From: Halobaculum rubrum
GTDB lineage: Archaea > Halobacteriota > Halobacteria > Halobacteriales > Haloferacaceae
Assembly: GCF_019880225.1 (NCBI RefSeq)
Contig: NZ_CP082284.1
Coordinates: 868,001 to 932,000 of the forward strand
DNA length: 64,000 nucleotides
Reading direction: 5' to 3'
In this document: positions 50,255 to 59,772 of the stretch, one piece after another
How positions within the stretch are numbered: position 1 is the first letter of the stretch
Layout: every line of letters starts with the position of its first letter
The notes under the pieces: generated by a model
What the model was told of the DNA's origin: nothing
Databases searched by the model: none
What the model saw: the letters and a program-made list of their open reading frames with translations, nothing else
Position numbers and translations under genes: made by a program

Positions 50255-52339
50255 ATGACCGAGCCGACCGAGACGCCCGAGCGGAGCTTCGAGTCGAACC
50301 CCACCGTCTGTCCCTTTTGCGGCGTGGGCTGCAGCGTCGAGTACGCCGGCAACGGAAGCGCGACCGGCGTCGAGGGACCGGTGAACGCCCGCGGAGAGAT
50401 CTGTCCGAAGGGCGCGGCCGCGTTCGATGTGGTCGACCACGAGGACCGCCTGACGGAGCCGCTCGTCGAGCACAACGGCCGCCTCGTGACGGCGCCGTGG
50501 GAGGAGGCTCTCGACCGCGTCACCGACGGGATCGAGCGGGTGGTCGACGAACACGGCGCGGACGCCGTGCAGTTCTTCGCCTCCTCGAACTGTACGAACG
50601 AGGAGAACTACGTTCTCCAGAAGCTCGCCCGAGTTCTCGGAACGAACAACGTGGACAACTGCGCGCGGCTCTGTCACGCCTCGACGGTCGCCGCGATGAA
50701 CGAGCGGCTCGGCGCCGGTGCGATGACGAACACTCTCGATGACCTGCGGGAGGCGGACTGCCTGTTCGTTAACGGCGCGAACCCGGCGGAGCAACACCCG
50801 GTGGCGTTCCGTTCGTACCTTCTTCCGGCGATCCGCGACGGCGCGACGCTGATCCACGTGGACCCGCGGGCGACCGACACGACCGAGACGGCAGACGTCC
50901 ACCTCCCGCTGCGCCCCGGGACCGACATCGAAGTGGCGAACGCGATCGCGGCGGTGCTCGTCGAGGAGGGTCTCGTCGACGAGGCGTTCCTCGCGGAGCG
51001 GACGGCCGGGTTCGACCGGCTGCGCGAGTACCTCGCCGACGTCGATGTCGCGGCGAACGCCCGAACGGCCGGCGTCGACCCGAAGACGCTTCGGGAGGCG
51101 GCGCGGGCGTACGGCGAGGCAAACCGCGCCGCGATCGTGACCGGGATGGGGACGAGCCAGCACCGCTGCGGCACCGATAACGTCCATGCCCTGCTCAACC
51201 TCGCACTGTTGACCGGCAATATCGGCCGGCCCGGAACCGGTGTGAACCCCCTGCGGGGCCAGAACAACGTGCAGGGAACCAGCGACGTCGGCGGGCTCCC
51301 GGGTGTTCTCCCGGGCTACGAGCCCGTGACGGATCCGGACGCCCGCGAACGCGTCGCCGCGGAGTGGGGCGTCGAGCCGTCCCCCGAACCCGGCCTCACC
51401 GAGGTCGAGGCGACACACCGGTTCGGCGACGAGGTGCGGGCTGCTGTCGTCTTCGGCGAGAACCCGGCGGTCACCGAGCCGAACGCGACCGCGGTCGCGT
51501 CGGCGTTCGAGGCGCTCGACTTCTGCGTCGTCATCGACCTGTTCGAGACGGCGACCACGGCCCACGCGGACGTGGTGCTTCCGGGGAGCGCGTGGGCCGA
51601 GAAGGCCGGCACCGTGACGAACACGGACCGCCGAGTGATGCGGATGCGGTCGAACGCCGACCGTCCGGGGAACGCCCGGCGCGACCTCGAGATCCTGAGT
51701 ACGCTCGGGCGTCGGTTGACCGACCGGCCCGACGCGTTCGCGTACGACGGGCCGGCGGCGGTGTTCGAAGAGTTAACGCGCGTCTCGCCGATCTACGGGG
51801 GGATGAACTACGAGGAGATCGGCGATGGCTACCAGCGTTGGCCCCGCTCAGCGACGGACGACGCAGGGACGAACGTGTTGCACGAGGAGACGTTCGCGAC
51901 GGGCGAACGGACCGCGCCCCTCAGGGTCGTCGACCCGGTCCCGCCCGCGGACGACCTCGAGACGGGCGAGCTGACCCTGACGACCGGGCGCGTGCTTCAG
52001 CACTTCAACAGCGGAGCGCTCACCCGCCGCTCGCGCCGACTGATGGCGATGTGCGGCGAGGACGTGCTCCAGATCCACCCGGCGGACGCGGCCGATCGCG
52101 GGATCGACGACGGCGACCGGGTCGTCGTCTCGAACGAGCGCGGGACCGTCGAGACGACGGCCGAGGTCACGCCGGCGGTTCGCGAGGGAGTGGTGTTCTG
52201 CACGTTCCACCACGCGGAGCCGCTCGTGAACGCCCTGACGGGGGACGCGCTCGATCCGGATGCGGGGATCCCCGAGTTCAAGCACTCGGCGGTCGCCGTC
52301 GATTCGGCCGCCGAGGTCGACGCGGTCGAATCCGACTGA
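50255..52339 (+). CDS. Formate dehydrogenase-like molybdopterin oxidoreductase, catalytic subunit, orphan
   Basis: A 694-residue molybdopterin enzyme. The N-terminal [4Fe-4S] site is Cys19, Cys22, Cys26 and Cys50 (CPFCGVGC then ICPKG), with Lys52 between cluster and pterin. The Mo ligand is Cys140 followed by His141 (ARLCHAST), the same spacing as Sec140-His141 in the E. coli enzyme. The remaining domains (GPVNARGE early; QNNVQGTSDVGGLPG; RVLQHFNSGALTRRSR for the C-terminal domain) fit formate dehydrogenase alpha rather than nitrate reductase. No beta, gamma or FdhD gene is present here. GTG 50252 is an alternative start. The electron acceptor is therefore unknown. Confidence 0.92.
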   Translation: MTEPTETPERSFESNPTVCPFCGVGCSVEYAGNGSATGVEGPVNARGEICPKGAAAFDVVDHEDRLTEPLVEHNGRLVTAPWEEALDRVTDGIERVVDEHGADAVQFFASSNCTNEENYVLQKLARVLGTNNVDNCARLCHASTVAAMNERLGAGAMTNTLDDLREADCLFVNGANPAEQHPVAFRSYLLPAIRDGATLIHVDPRATDTTETADVHLPLRPGTDIEVANAIAAVLVEEGLVDEAFLAERTAGFDRLREYLADVDVAANARTAGVDPKTLREAARAYGEANRAAIVTGMGTSQHRCGTDNVHALLNLALLTGNIGRPGTGVNPLRGQNNVQGTSDVGGLPGVLPGYEPVTDPDARERVAAEWGVEPSPEPGLTEVEATHRFGDEVRAAVVFGENPAVTEPNATAVASAFEALDFCVVIDLFETATTAHADVVLPGSAWAEKAGTVTNTDRRVMRMRSNADRPGNARRDLEILSTLGRRLTDRPDAFAYDGPAAVFEELTRVSPIYGGMNYEEIGDGYQRWPRSATDDAGTNVLHEETFATGERTAPLRVVDPVPPADDLETGELTLTTGRVLQHFNSGALTRRSRRLMAMCGEDVLQIHPADAADRGIDDGDRVVVSNERGTVETTAEVTPAVREGVVFCTFHHAEPLVNALTGDALDPDAGIPEFKHSAVAVDSAAEVDAVESD

Positions 52340-52465
52340 GGGGGCGGCCAGAGACGTCGAGCGTATTGGCCTCGGCCTGGCGGGGACGGTTTCGTATCCC
52401 AGTTGACAGTGTACGGCTGCTGTTGGAGTGGTCGAACCATGGAACCGCTGGGCGGGTGTACTAAC

Positions 52466-52867
52466 CTAGAACGGCGCGTCCGGACCCGCACCGCCGGTCG
52501 AATCGGTCTCGACCGCATCCGCGTCGACGTTGAGCGTCTCCGCGAGCTCGCCCCGCTCCTCCAGTTCCGCGAGGATGTCGCTGCCGCCGACGAACTCGCC
52601 GTCGACGAACGTCTGCGGGATCGTCTCCCAACCGCTCTCGGCCTCGAGGGCCTCGCGGAAGGCGTCGAGGTTCTCGAGCGTGTCCACCGTCGCCACGTCG
52701 TCGCGGTACTGGCTGATCAGCCCGATCGCGCGCTTCGAGTAGCCGCACTGGGGCATCCGGGCGGTTCCCTTCATGAACAACACCACCTCGTTGTCGGCGA
52801 TCGCGTCGGCCGTGCGATCGTGTGCCGCCTCGGCGTCGATCCCTTGATCCGTTGGGTCGAAAGTCAC
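52466..52867 (-). CDS. Monothiol glutaredoxin (Grx4/CGFS-type, CGYS variant)
   Basis: A 133-residue thioredoxin-fold protein: FMKGTARMPQCGYSKRA with active-site Cys41 in a CGYS setting (CGFS in most family members), then IPQTFVDGEFVGGSDIL with the cis-Pro and glutathione-binding GGSD. A single active-site cysteine and no second Cys in the motif mark the monothiol class that transfers iron-sulfur clusters. The N terminus has a halophile extension and the C terminus a Gly/Asp tail. GTG start at 52867. Stand-alone gene. Confidence 0.94.
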   Translation of the reverse strand: MTFDPTDQGIDAEAAHDRTADAIADNEVVLFMKGTARMPQCGYSKRAIGLISQYRDDVATVDTLENLDAFREALEAESGWETIPQTFVDGEFVGGSDILAELEERGELAETLNVDADAVETDSTGGAGPDAPF

Positions 52868-52894
52868 AGTATCTCTCGTATCGGAGCGACCGTG

Positions 52895-53326
52895 TTAGGA
52901 GTTGTGCCGAGGTCGATCGTCGTCGCGGGACTCGCCAGTGTCGTCAGAGGCGTCCCGATCGGGACCGTCGGCGCCATCGTCACGGCCGTCGGCGCCGTCG
53001 GCGGACCCGTCCGTATCGTACAGCGAGACGTCCCGATTGCCGTCGAGGTCGCCGCCGGCGCGGACGACGGCCCGAGCGGCGACGGCGCTGACGAGGACGA
53101 CGCCGGCGATCAGCGCGGCGTGGAAGCCGAGCAGCGGATCCGAGTCGAGGTCGCCGGGGGCGAGCATCCCGAACCCGACGACGAACGCGACGAGCATCGC
53201 GACGGGGACCGCGTTCACCGTCAGGTCCGAGAGCGTCCGTCCGGAGATCACGCTCCCGGCTGTTTCGGGCCGGGAATCGTCGGTCCCGTCCGCGGTGCCA
53301 GGGTCGGAATCAGAGTCGAGCGCCAC
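52895..53326 (-). CDS. Small haloarchaeal membrane protein (DUF6684-like)
   Basis: A 143-residue protein with two central helices (NAVPVAMLVAFVVGFGML and HAALIAGVVLVSAVAARAVV) flanked by acidic, disordered N- and C-terminal tails (Asp/Gly-rich). This is the plan of a family that I recall as DUF6684 in haloarchaea, sometimes next to cytochrome oxidase genes, though none is near. Start ATG at 53326. Function unknown. Confidence 0.78.
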   Translation of the reverse strand: MALDSDSDPGTADGTDDSRPETAGSVISGRTLSDLTVNAVPVAMLVAFVVGFGMLAPGDLDSDPLLGFHAALIAGVVLVSAVAARAVVRAGGDLDGNRDVSLYDTDGSADGADGRDDGADGPDRDASDDTGESRDDDRPRHNS

Positions 53327-53373
53327 GAGTTACCGTTAGTGAGTAACCGAGTGCGCCTGAACGTTGCGCCGGG

Positions 53374-54225
53374 TCAGTAGTCGCCGAGCACGCCGAGGCG
53401 ACGCGCCCGCCGGGTCGCGAACTGGAAGACGACGTAGCCCCCCGCGAGGTAGCCCGCGGCGACGGCGACCAACAACGCGAGATCCGCGAGCGGGAACTCC
53501 CACAGACGGACGCCGTCGACCATCGCCCGCTGGAGCATCGCGCTCCCGTGCGCCAGCGGCAGCGCCCGCAGCCAGGGCTGGTCGAGCACCGGCGCGGAGA
53601 CGAGCACGACGAAGCCGAACTGGAGGAGGTTCAACCAGTTGCCGACGCGCTTGTACAGGACGGTGACGCCGCCGGCGGCGAAGCCCAGCCCGAGCACGGA
53701 GACGATCGCCAGCCCCGCGACGACGACGACCGTGAGCGGCGCGATCTGCAGCGTCGTCCCCGTCGTGACGAGCATCACCGCCAGCACGACCGCGGAGGTG
53801 AGGAACGTCCGGATCACCTTGGCGACACCCTTCAGCAGCGCGACGGGGGCGAAGCCGAACGGCGTGGTGACGTGCCGCTCCAAGGTCCCCCACTGCACCT
53901 CGCTGGCGATGTCGTTGGACACCGACGAGTACGCGCCGACCGCGAGCGTCCACAGGAAGTAGCCGACGACGATCCCCGACAGCGAGTCGGCGAGCGCCCG
54001 CCCCGCCAGCAGCCGGCCGCCGAAGAACAACAGCCCGAAGAACACAAGCGAGATGACGATCCCGCCGACCGCGTTCGCCGGATACCGGACGAAGATCAGG
54101 AACTCCCGGTAGAGGACCGCCCGAGCGAGGTCGCGATACGTCGCCGGACGCGGGTCGTCGCGGGCGGCGGCGCCGTCGTCGCCGGCGGCGACGTCGTCGT
54201 CGATATCCGTGTTCGCGGCGGTCAC
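53374..54225 (-). CDS. ABC-2 type transporter permease
   Basis: A 283-residue permease with six helices: YREFLIFVRYPANAVGGIVISLVFFGLLFFGG near the start, ALADSLSGIVVGYFLWTLAVGAY, EVQWGTLERHVTTPFGF (typical coupling helix of the ABC-2 family), and three later helices. It exports a small molecule, drug or lipid in complex with the ATPase encoded next to it. GTG start at 54225 overlaps the ATPase stop by four bases. Substrate unknown. Confidence 0.93.
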   Translation of the reverse strand: MTAANTDIDDDVAAGDDGAAARDDPRPATYRDLARAVLYREFLIFVRYPANAVGGIVISLVFFGLLFFGGRLLAGRALADSLSGIVVGYFLWTLAVGAYSSVSNDIASEVQWGTLERHVTTPFGFAPVALLKGVAKVIRTFLTSAVVLAVMLVTTGTTLQIAPLTVVVVAGLAIVSVLGLGFAAGGVTVLYKRVGNWLNLLQFGFVVLVSAPVLDQPWLRALPLAHGSAMLQRAMVDGVRLWEFPLADLALLVAVAAGYLAGGYVVFQFATRRARRLGVLGDY

Positions 54226-55301
54226 TGTGCGCCTCCCTCGTCACCGATCGCGGCGGCGGGCCGGTTCGTCGCCCCTCCGGCTTCCCGTCCCACCGTGGAC
54301 CGAGCCGGTTCCGTCGCGCCACGGTCGCCGGTCAAGCGGACGAACACGTCCTCGAGGCTCGGCTCGACCGTCTCGACGCGGTCGAGCGTCACGCCGGCCG
54401 CACGCAGCGCGTCGAACAGGTCGTACACCGCGTCGCCGTCGGTGACGACCTCCAGGGACGGCGGGTCCCCGTTCGCGTCCGCGTCGGCAACGTCGAACCG
54501 CCCCTGGAGGTCGTCGATCGTCGTCCGCGAGAGGTCGTCGCTCGCGACGCGCACGCGGTAGTCGTCGACCGTGCCGAGCAGTCGCTCGACCGCGTCGTCG
54601 GCGACGATCGACCCCTCCGACACGACGATCACGCGGTCGCAGACGTCCTCGATCACCCGCATGTCGTGGCTACTCACGACGACCGTGAGGTCTTCCTCCT
54701 CGGCGAGCCGGCGGATCTCTCGCCGGAGCGTCCGCGACCCCTCCACGTCGAGCCCCAGGGTCGGCTCGTCGAGGAACACCAGCTCCGCCCCGCCCGCGAG
54801 CACGCTCGCCAGCGACACCTTCTGTTTCATTCCCCGAGACAGCTCGCGAACGGGCGTGTCGGCCCTATCGGCCAGGTCGAGCCGGTCGAGCAGGCGGTCG
54901 TGGCGGTCGGCGACCGAGTCGGGGGCGACCCCGCCGATCGTCGCGAAGTAGCGGAGGTTCTCCCGAACCGTCAGCCGCCAGTAATCGTTGCGCGCGCCCT
55001 CCAGCATCGCGTCGACGTTGGCGTAGGCGGCGCGCCGCCCGTCGGTCGTGTCCCGGCCGAGGACGCGGACCGTCCCCTCGTCCGGGATGACGGTTCCGAG
55101 GATCGACTTGATCAGCGTCGTCTTGCCCGCGCCGTTGGGACCGAGCAGGCCGACGACCGACCCGCGCTCGATCGCGAACGAGACGTCGTCGACCGCGGTG
55201 ACCGCGTCGTCGCCGGAGCCGAACCGCTTGGAGAGCCCCTGAACGGCCAACGCGGGCGTCCCCTCGGGGTCGGGGACGCGGCCGTCCGGTGTCGGTGTCA
55301 T
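54222..55301 (-). CDS. ABC transporter ATP-binding protein (ABC-2 exporter)
   Basis: A 359-residue ATPase with a full nucleotide-binding domain: Walker A GPNGAGKTT, signature LSRGMKQKVSLASVL, Walker B LVFLDEPTLGLD and switch His in VVSSHDMRV, followed by a C-terminal DUF4162-like domain (about 245-330). The C-terminal acidic tail is halophile-type. It is the first gene of a two-gene operon with the permease, a drug- or lipid-export architecture. Start ATG at 55301. Confidence 0.95.
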   Translation of the reverse strand: MTPTPDGRVPDPEGTPALAVQGLSKRFGSGDDAVTAVDDVSFAIERGSVVGLLGPNGAGKTTLIKSILGTVIPDEGTVRVLGRDTTDGRRAAYANVDAMLEGARNDYWRLTVRENLRYFATIGGVAPDSVADRHDRLLDRLDLADRADTPVRELSRGMKQKVSLASVLAGGAELVFLDEPTLGLDVEGSRTLRREIRRLAEEEDLTVVVSSHDMRVIEDVCDRVIVVSEGSIVADDAVERLLGTVDDYRVRVASDDLSRTTIDDLQGRFDVADADANGDPPSLEVVTDGDAVYDLFDALRAAGVTLDRVETVEPSLEDVFVRLTGDRGATEPARSTVGREAGGATNRPAAAIGDEGGAQ

Positions 55302-55494
55302 TGACAGGAGTAGTCGTGCGTGGCGGATAAGCGGTAGGGCGACGGTAGCAGCGACGGCGATCGCCCATCGGGACGTGTGCGGGACGTCCGCCCCCCTGTT
55401 CGACGATCGGCGTATCGGCACAGGGAAACAACGGGCATCGATATCGGAGATCTCACAGCCAACGTTATACTTCCTGTAGCGCTGATCGGACACA

Positions 55495-56637
55495 ATGAAC
55501 GGGGCATCCGACCGGGAGGATATCTCGGATCTGGGCGCGATCCGGCGGATGTACCGCATCACCGCCGACTACGAGCGGTCCTTCGAGACGAAGGTGTCGG
55601 ACCTGTTGGAGCTCGGCCGGGCGTATCTCGGGGTGCAAGCCGGGTTCCTCACGGAGATCGACGACGACGAACAGCTCATCGTCAACGCCAGCGGCGACCA
55701 CCCGCTGTTACAGCCGGGGGAGTCGTGTCCCCTCGAGAAGAGCTACTGCCGGCGGACGCTCTCACACGACGGCTCGCTCACCGTCCAACACGCCGAGGTG
55801 GAGGGGTGGGAGGACGACTCCGCGTACGAGCAGTTCGGACTGGAGTCGTACATCGGGGCCGAGGTGCTCGTCGACGGCGACACCTACGGGACGTTCTGTT
55901 TTGCCGACACCGAGCCGCGGGAGGACCCCTTCAGCGAGCCGGAGTCGACGTTCGTTGAGCTGATGGCCGAGTGGGTGAGCTACGAGCTCTTCCAGAAACG
56001 GGCGACCGAGCGCATCGAGCGACAACGTGACCAGTTGGAGGAGTTCGCCCGGGTCGTCTCACACGACCTCCGGAACCCGCTCAGCGTGGTACAGGGGTAT
56101 CTGGACCTCGCAGAGCAGACCGGGGAGCCGGAGCATTACCACCGGTGCCGGAACGCGCTCGACCGAATGGAGTCGCTGATCGAGGACCTGCTGGTGTTGG
56201 CTCGGGAGGGCGAGCCGATCGCCGAGACGGAGTCCGTCGACGTGAGCGAGGTGGCGGGCGACTGTTGGTCGTTCGTCGAGACCGAGGGGGCGACGCTGAC
56301 CGTGGAGATCGACCGCCGGATCACCGCCGACGGGAGCCGGCTCCAGCAGCTGTTCGAGAACCTCTTTCGGAACGCGATCGAACACGGCGGCGGCGACGTC
56401 GCCATCCGCGTCGGCGAGTTGCCCGACGGGTCGGGGTTCTTCGTCGAGGACGACGGTCCGGGGATCCCGGAGGCCGAGCGAGGGCGGGTCCTCGATCACG
56501 GCTACTCCACGGCGGAGGACGGAACGGGATTCGGGCTCACGATCGTCACGCAGATCGCGGACGCCCACGGCTGGGACGTGACGGTGGCCGAGAGCGACGA
56601 CGGCGGAGCGCGGTTCGAGATATCGGGCGTCGAGTGA
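55495..56637 (+). CDS. GAF-domain sensor histidine kinase
   Basis: A 380-residue soluble kinase. A GAF domain covers about 25-168 with several Cys (CPLEKSYCRRTLSHDGSL) that may bind a ligand. The HisKA H-box is VVSHDLRNPLSVVQGYLDLAEQ with His190, and the ATPase domain has NLFRNAIEHGG (N-box), VEDDGPGIP (G1) and GTGFGLTI (G2). It has no transmembrane segment, so it senses an internal signal. No response regulator is adjacent; the HalX regulator at 47.5 kb is possible. Start ATG at 55495. Confidence 0.94.
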   Translation: MNGASDREDISDLGAIRRMYRITADYERSFETKVSDLLELGRAYLGVQAGFLTEIDDDEQLIVNASGDHPLLQPGESCPLEKSYCRRTLSHDGSLTVQHAEVEGWEDDSAYEQFGLESYIGAEVLVDGDTYGTFCFADTEPREDPFSEPESTFVELMAEWVSYELFQKRATERIERQRDQLEEFARVVSHDLRNPLSVVQGYLDLAEQTGEPEHYHRCRNALDRMESLIEDLLVLAREGEPIAETESVDVSEVAGDCWSFVETEGATLTVEIDRRITADGSRLQQLFENLFRNAIEHGGGDVAIRVGELPDGSGFFVEDDGPGIPEAERGRVLDHGYSTAEDGTGFGLTIVTQIADAHGWDVTVAESDDGGARFEISGVE

Positions 56638-56710
56638 CCGGCACCGCCGTCGATACCCGACACGAAGGCGATCGCCGAGAGTCGGTCACACGTGCTCGCC
56701 GGACTCGACG

Positions 56711-56790
56711 ACGGCGACGAACGAGGCCGTGCTGGAGGAGGTTGCGCTGGAGACCCTCCGCGAGTTCGCGGTCGACTGGGACGACCGACG
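56711..56790 (+). pseudogene. Remnant of a DUF2237 gene (C-terminal piece)
   Basis: The plus-strand frame reads TNEAVLEEVALETLREFAVD, nearly the same as the last 20 residues (TNEAVLEEVSLETLREHAVD) of the intact DUF2237 protein at 62623-63033. DNA identity is about 80 percent, allowing for third-position changes. The upstream frame is not DUF2237-like and the stop is missing, so this is the 3' scrap of a former copy. The rest of the gap between the two kinase genes (56638-56958) shows no other gene. Confidence 0.7.
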
Positions 56791-56958
56791 GGGACGCCGA
56801 TGCCACGGCGCGCCGGCGGCGGTCGCGACAGCGGTCGGCCGACCCGCTACCTGGGAGCGTCAACCACGCGATCACGTGGGCATCGGGACCGCCGGCGTCG
56901 ACCTGGATCACTTCGGATACACCAACCCTCAAGTGCGGTCGAAACCTCGGTGAACCGG

Positions 56959-59646
56959 ATGAGGAACCGATCCCGTACTGCGGCGTCCCCCGTCACTCCG
57001 TACTACGGGGACGGGTTCGAGGACCGACGGGACGAACTCGAGGCGACAGTTGACCGCCTCTCGACGGACGCCGGCGTCCCGCTCGACGCCCTCCGCGTGC
57101 TCGACGAGCTCGGCGCCGGCGCGGCCGGGAGGCCCGACGCGCCCGCCGTGGTCTTCGCGACCGAGGCCGATCCGATCCCGGCGGGCGTCGACCGACCGGT
57201 CGTCTGGGTGACGCCGAAGCCGGGGGTCGCCGGGGCGGCAATCGACGCGGGCGCCACGGACGCGATCGTCTGGGAACCGGGCGAGGACATCGACCTGCTC
57301 GCGGCGAAGCTCGAGCGGCTCTCGACGTCCGGCGAGCCGGCGGAAGACCCCGACGGCGAGCCGCCGGTGGTGCTCGAACGAGATCCGGCGGCTGACGGGA
57401 CCGCGACGCTCGTCGACGGCGAGCACGACGACGCGCTCTACGAGTACCTCGTCAAGACCGTCGGCGACGCGGTGTACGTCCTCGACGACGAGGGACGGTT
57501 CACGTTCGTCAACGACGCGCTGTGCGAGATGACGGGGTACGACCGGGAGGAGCTGCTGGGGTCGTCCGTGCACCGGATCAAGGACGACGAGACGGTCGAG
57601 GAGGCGGAGGAGGCCCTCCGGGACCTGCTCAGGGACTACGGCCAGCGCGAGGGCGGCGAGCTGTCGATCGCGAAGCTCGACGTCGAACTCGTCAGAAAGG
57701 ACGGTCGGCGTGTTCCCTGCACGGACCGGATGACGCTCAGACCCCACGAGGGCGGCTCGTTCTCCGGCACGGTCGGGACCCTCCGCGACGTGAGCCGCCA
57801 GCGTCGGCGGGAACGTATCCTGAACAACCTCCTGCGGGCGACCCAGGGGATGGTCGGGGAGGCGACGGCCGCCGGCGTCGCCGAGCGCGTCGTCGACGTC
57901 GCGATGAACACGATCGACGCAGAGAGCGCCGTCGTCCGGGAGCACGACCCCGAGACCGACGAGCTCGTGCCGATCGCGGTCCCCGACGCCGTCCGCGAGC
58001 GGATGGGGGATCGCCCGCGGTACGGTTCCGACGAGGGTCCCGTCGGGACGGCGTTCACGGAGAACCGCATCGTCAGGGTCGACGACCTCGACCACGTGGA
58101 CGCAGATCTCGACGAGACGGCCACGTACCTGCCGATCGGCGACACGCGCACCCTGAGCGTCGGTCATCGCAGCGACGGGTCGTTCTCGAGCGAGGGACGG
58201 CAGTTCCTCGAGCTGTTGGCGGCGACCGCGGCGTCGGTCTTCGAGCGGGTCGACCGCGACAGGGAGCGCCGCCGGTACCGGGCCGCCGTGGAGGCCGCCG
58301 ACGACATGCTGTTCACGCTGGACAACGAGGGCGAGTTCACGCTCGTCACCGACTCGCTCGCGGCGATGCTCGGGACGACTCCGGCGGATCTCGTCGGGAC
58401 GCACGTCGCCGACGTGCTCTCGGGGGGCGCGGTCGCGGACGGATTCCTCGATCCGCCGATCCGCCCCGGGTCGACGGCGACTGAGACCGAACTGGTCTCC
58501 CGGGACGGCGAGGCGATCCCCGCCCGGATAGTCGTCTCCTCGATCGACGGCGTCGGTGCCGACGGCGTCGTCGGGACGGTGCAGGACATCCGCGAGCTCC
58601 GGACGGCGAAGGCGGAGGCCTCGCGACAGCGCCGCCGGTTCACCGAGCTGTTCGAGACCCTCACCGATCCTCTGGTGGAACTGAGCTTCGAGGGGGACGA
58701 GGCGACGATCCGCGCGGTCAACGACCGCTTCGTCGGCCTGACCGACGCCGGCGCCTCGACCCTCCGGGACGCGCCGCTGTCCGCGGCCCGAGCGTCGATC
58801 CCCGGGCCGATCGTCGACGCCCTCGTGGAACTCGGCGGCGCCGAGGGGACGGTCGAGCGGGAGGTCGACGTGCAGACGCCCTACGGCCGCCGATCGTATC
58901 TGTTGCGGAACGTTCCCTACCGCGACGACGGCGTCGCGCGGGCGTTCGTCGTGCTGACCGACGTCACGGAGGTCAAACAGCAGGAGACCCACCTGCGGGT
59001 GCTCCACCGACTGTTGCGCCACAACCTCCGAAACCAGACGAACGTGATCCTCGGTCGAGCGGAGCTGGTCCGGGCGGCGGACGACCTCGAGGACGCGGCG
59101 AACCACGCCGGGAAGATCGAGGAGGCGAGCAGCTCGCTCATCGAGACGAGCGAGACGGCCCAGGCGATCCAGCGGACGCTCCACGACAGCGACGGCGAGG
59201 TCGGGGGCGAGCCGGTGCCGGCGGCGGCGATCGAGGAACGGCTCGGTCGGCTCGCCGGGTCGATCGCGCCGGGGACGGACGTTCGGATCGACGTCGACGT
59301 CGCCGGTCCCGTTCCGTACGACGGCACCGTCCACCGGGCAGTCACGGAGCTGCTCGATAACGCCGTCGAGTTCGGCACGCCGGAGCCGGGGTCGACGGTC
59401 GAGATCCGAGTGACGGATCTGGACGCGGAGACGGTCCGGATCACGGTCGCCGACGACGGGCCGGGGATCCCGGACGCGGAGTGGTCGGTCGTCGCCGGCG
59501 ATCGAGACATAACGCAGCTCCAACACGCGTCCGGGTTGGGGCTGTGGCTGGTGAAGTGGGTCTCCGACATGCACGGCGGCAACCTGCGGCTGGTGTCGGC
59601 CGACGAGGGCGGGACGACGATCGCGCTCGATCTGCCGACCGCGTGA
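56959..59646 (+). CDS. PAS-GAF-PAS sensor histidine kinase
   Basis: An 895-residue soluble kinase. After an N-terminal variable region, PAS about 155-270 (DAVYVLDDEGRFTFVNDALCEMTGYDREELLG), GAF about 285-440, a second PAS about 445-560 (DDMLFTLDNEGEFTLVTDSLAAMLG), and a further PAS-like region 560-680. The H-box is HRLLRHNLRNQ with His688, then N-box LLDNAVEFG, G1 VADDGPGIPD and G2 GLGLWLVKW. The HNLRNQ form of H-box is common in haloarchaeal kinases. No transmembrane helix is present. It follows the other kinase directly; no regulator is adjacent. Start ATG at 56959. Confidence 0.93.
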   Translation: MRNRSRTAASPVTPYYGDGFEDRRDELEATVDRLSTDAGVPLDALRVLDELGAGAAGRPDAPAVVFATEADPIPAGVDRPVVWVTPKPGVAGAAIDAGATDAIVWEPGEDIDLLAAKLERLSTSGEPAEDPDGEPPVVLERDPAADGTATLVDGEHDDALYEYLVKTVGDAVYVLDDEGRFTFVNDALCEMTGYDREELLGSSVHRIKDDETVEEAEEALRDLLRDYGQREGGELSIAKLDVELVRKDGRRVPCTDRMTLRPHEGGSFSGTVGTLRDVSRQRRRERILNNLLRATQGMVGEATAAGVAERVVDVAMNTIDAESAVVREHDPETDELVPIAVPDAVRERMGDRPRYGSDEGPVGTAFTENRIVRVDDLDHVDADLDETATYLPIGDTRTLSVGHRSDGSFSSEGRQFLELLAATAASVFERVDRDRERRRYRAAVEAADDMLFTLDNEGEFTLVTDSLAAMLGTTPADLVGTHVADVLSGGAVADGFLDPPIRPGSTATETELVSRDGEAIPARIVVSSIDGVGADGVVGTVQDIRELRTAKAEASRQRRRFTELFETLTDPLVELSFEGDEATIRAVNDRFVGLTDAGASTLRDAPLSAARASIPGPIVDALVELGGAEGTVEREVDVQTPYGRRSYLLRNVPYRDDGVARAFVVLTDVTEVKQQETHLRVLHRLLRHNLRNQTNVILGRAELVRAADDLEDAANHAGKIEEASSSLIETSETAQAIQRTLHDSDGEVGGEPVPAAAIEERLGRLAGSIAPGTDVRIDVDVAGPVPYDGTVHRAVTELLDNAVEFGTPEPGSTVEIRVTDLDAETVRITVADDGPGIPDAEWSVVAGDRDITQLQHASGLGLWLVKWVSDMHGGNLRLVSADEGGTTIALDLPTA

Positions 59647-59772
59647 GCCGGGGCGATCCGCTCGCGTGCGCTGCCGGCGACTGATCCGCGATCCGCTCGC
59701 GTACGCCGGCAGCGACCGGTCCTCGGAACCGACACGAACAATTATGTCAATCCTGACCAATTATCGTGTGGT

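Noticed and set aside
56959-59646. Possible two-component pair of the two kinases with the HalX regulator
   Set aside because: The regulator is 8 kb away with intervening unrelated genes, so no pairing can be claimed from position.
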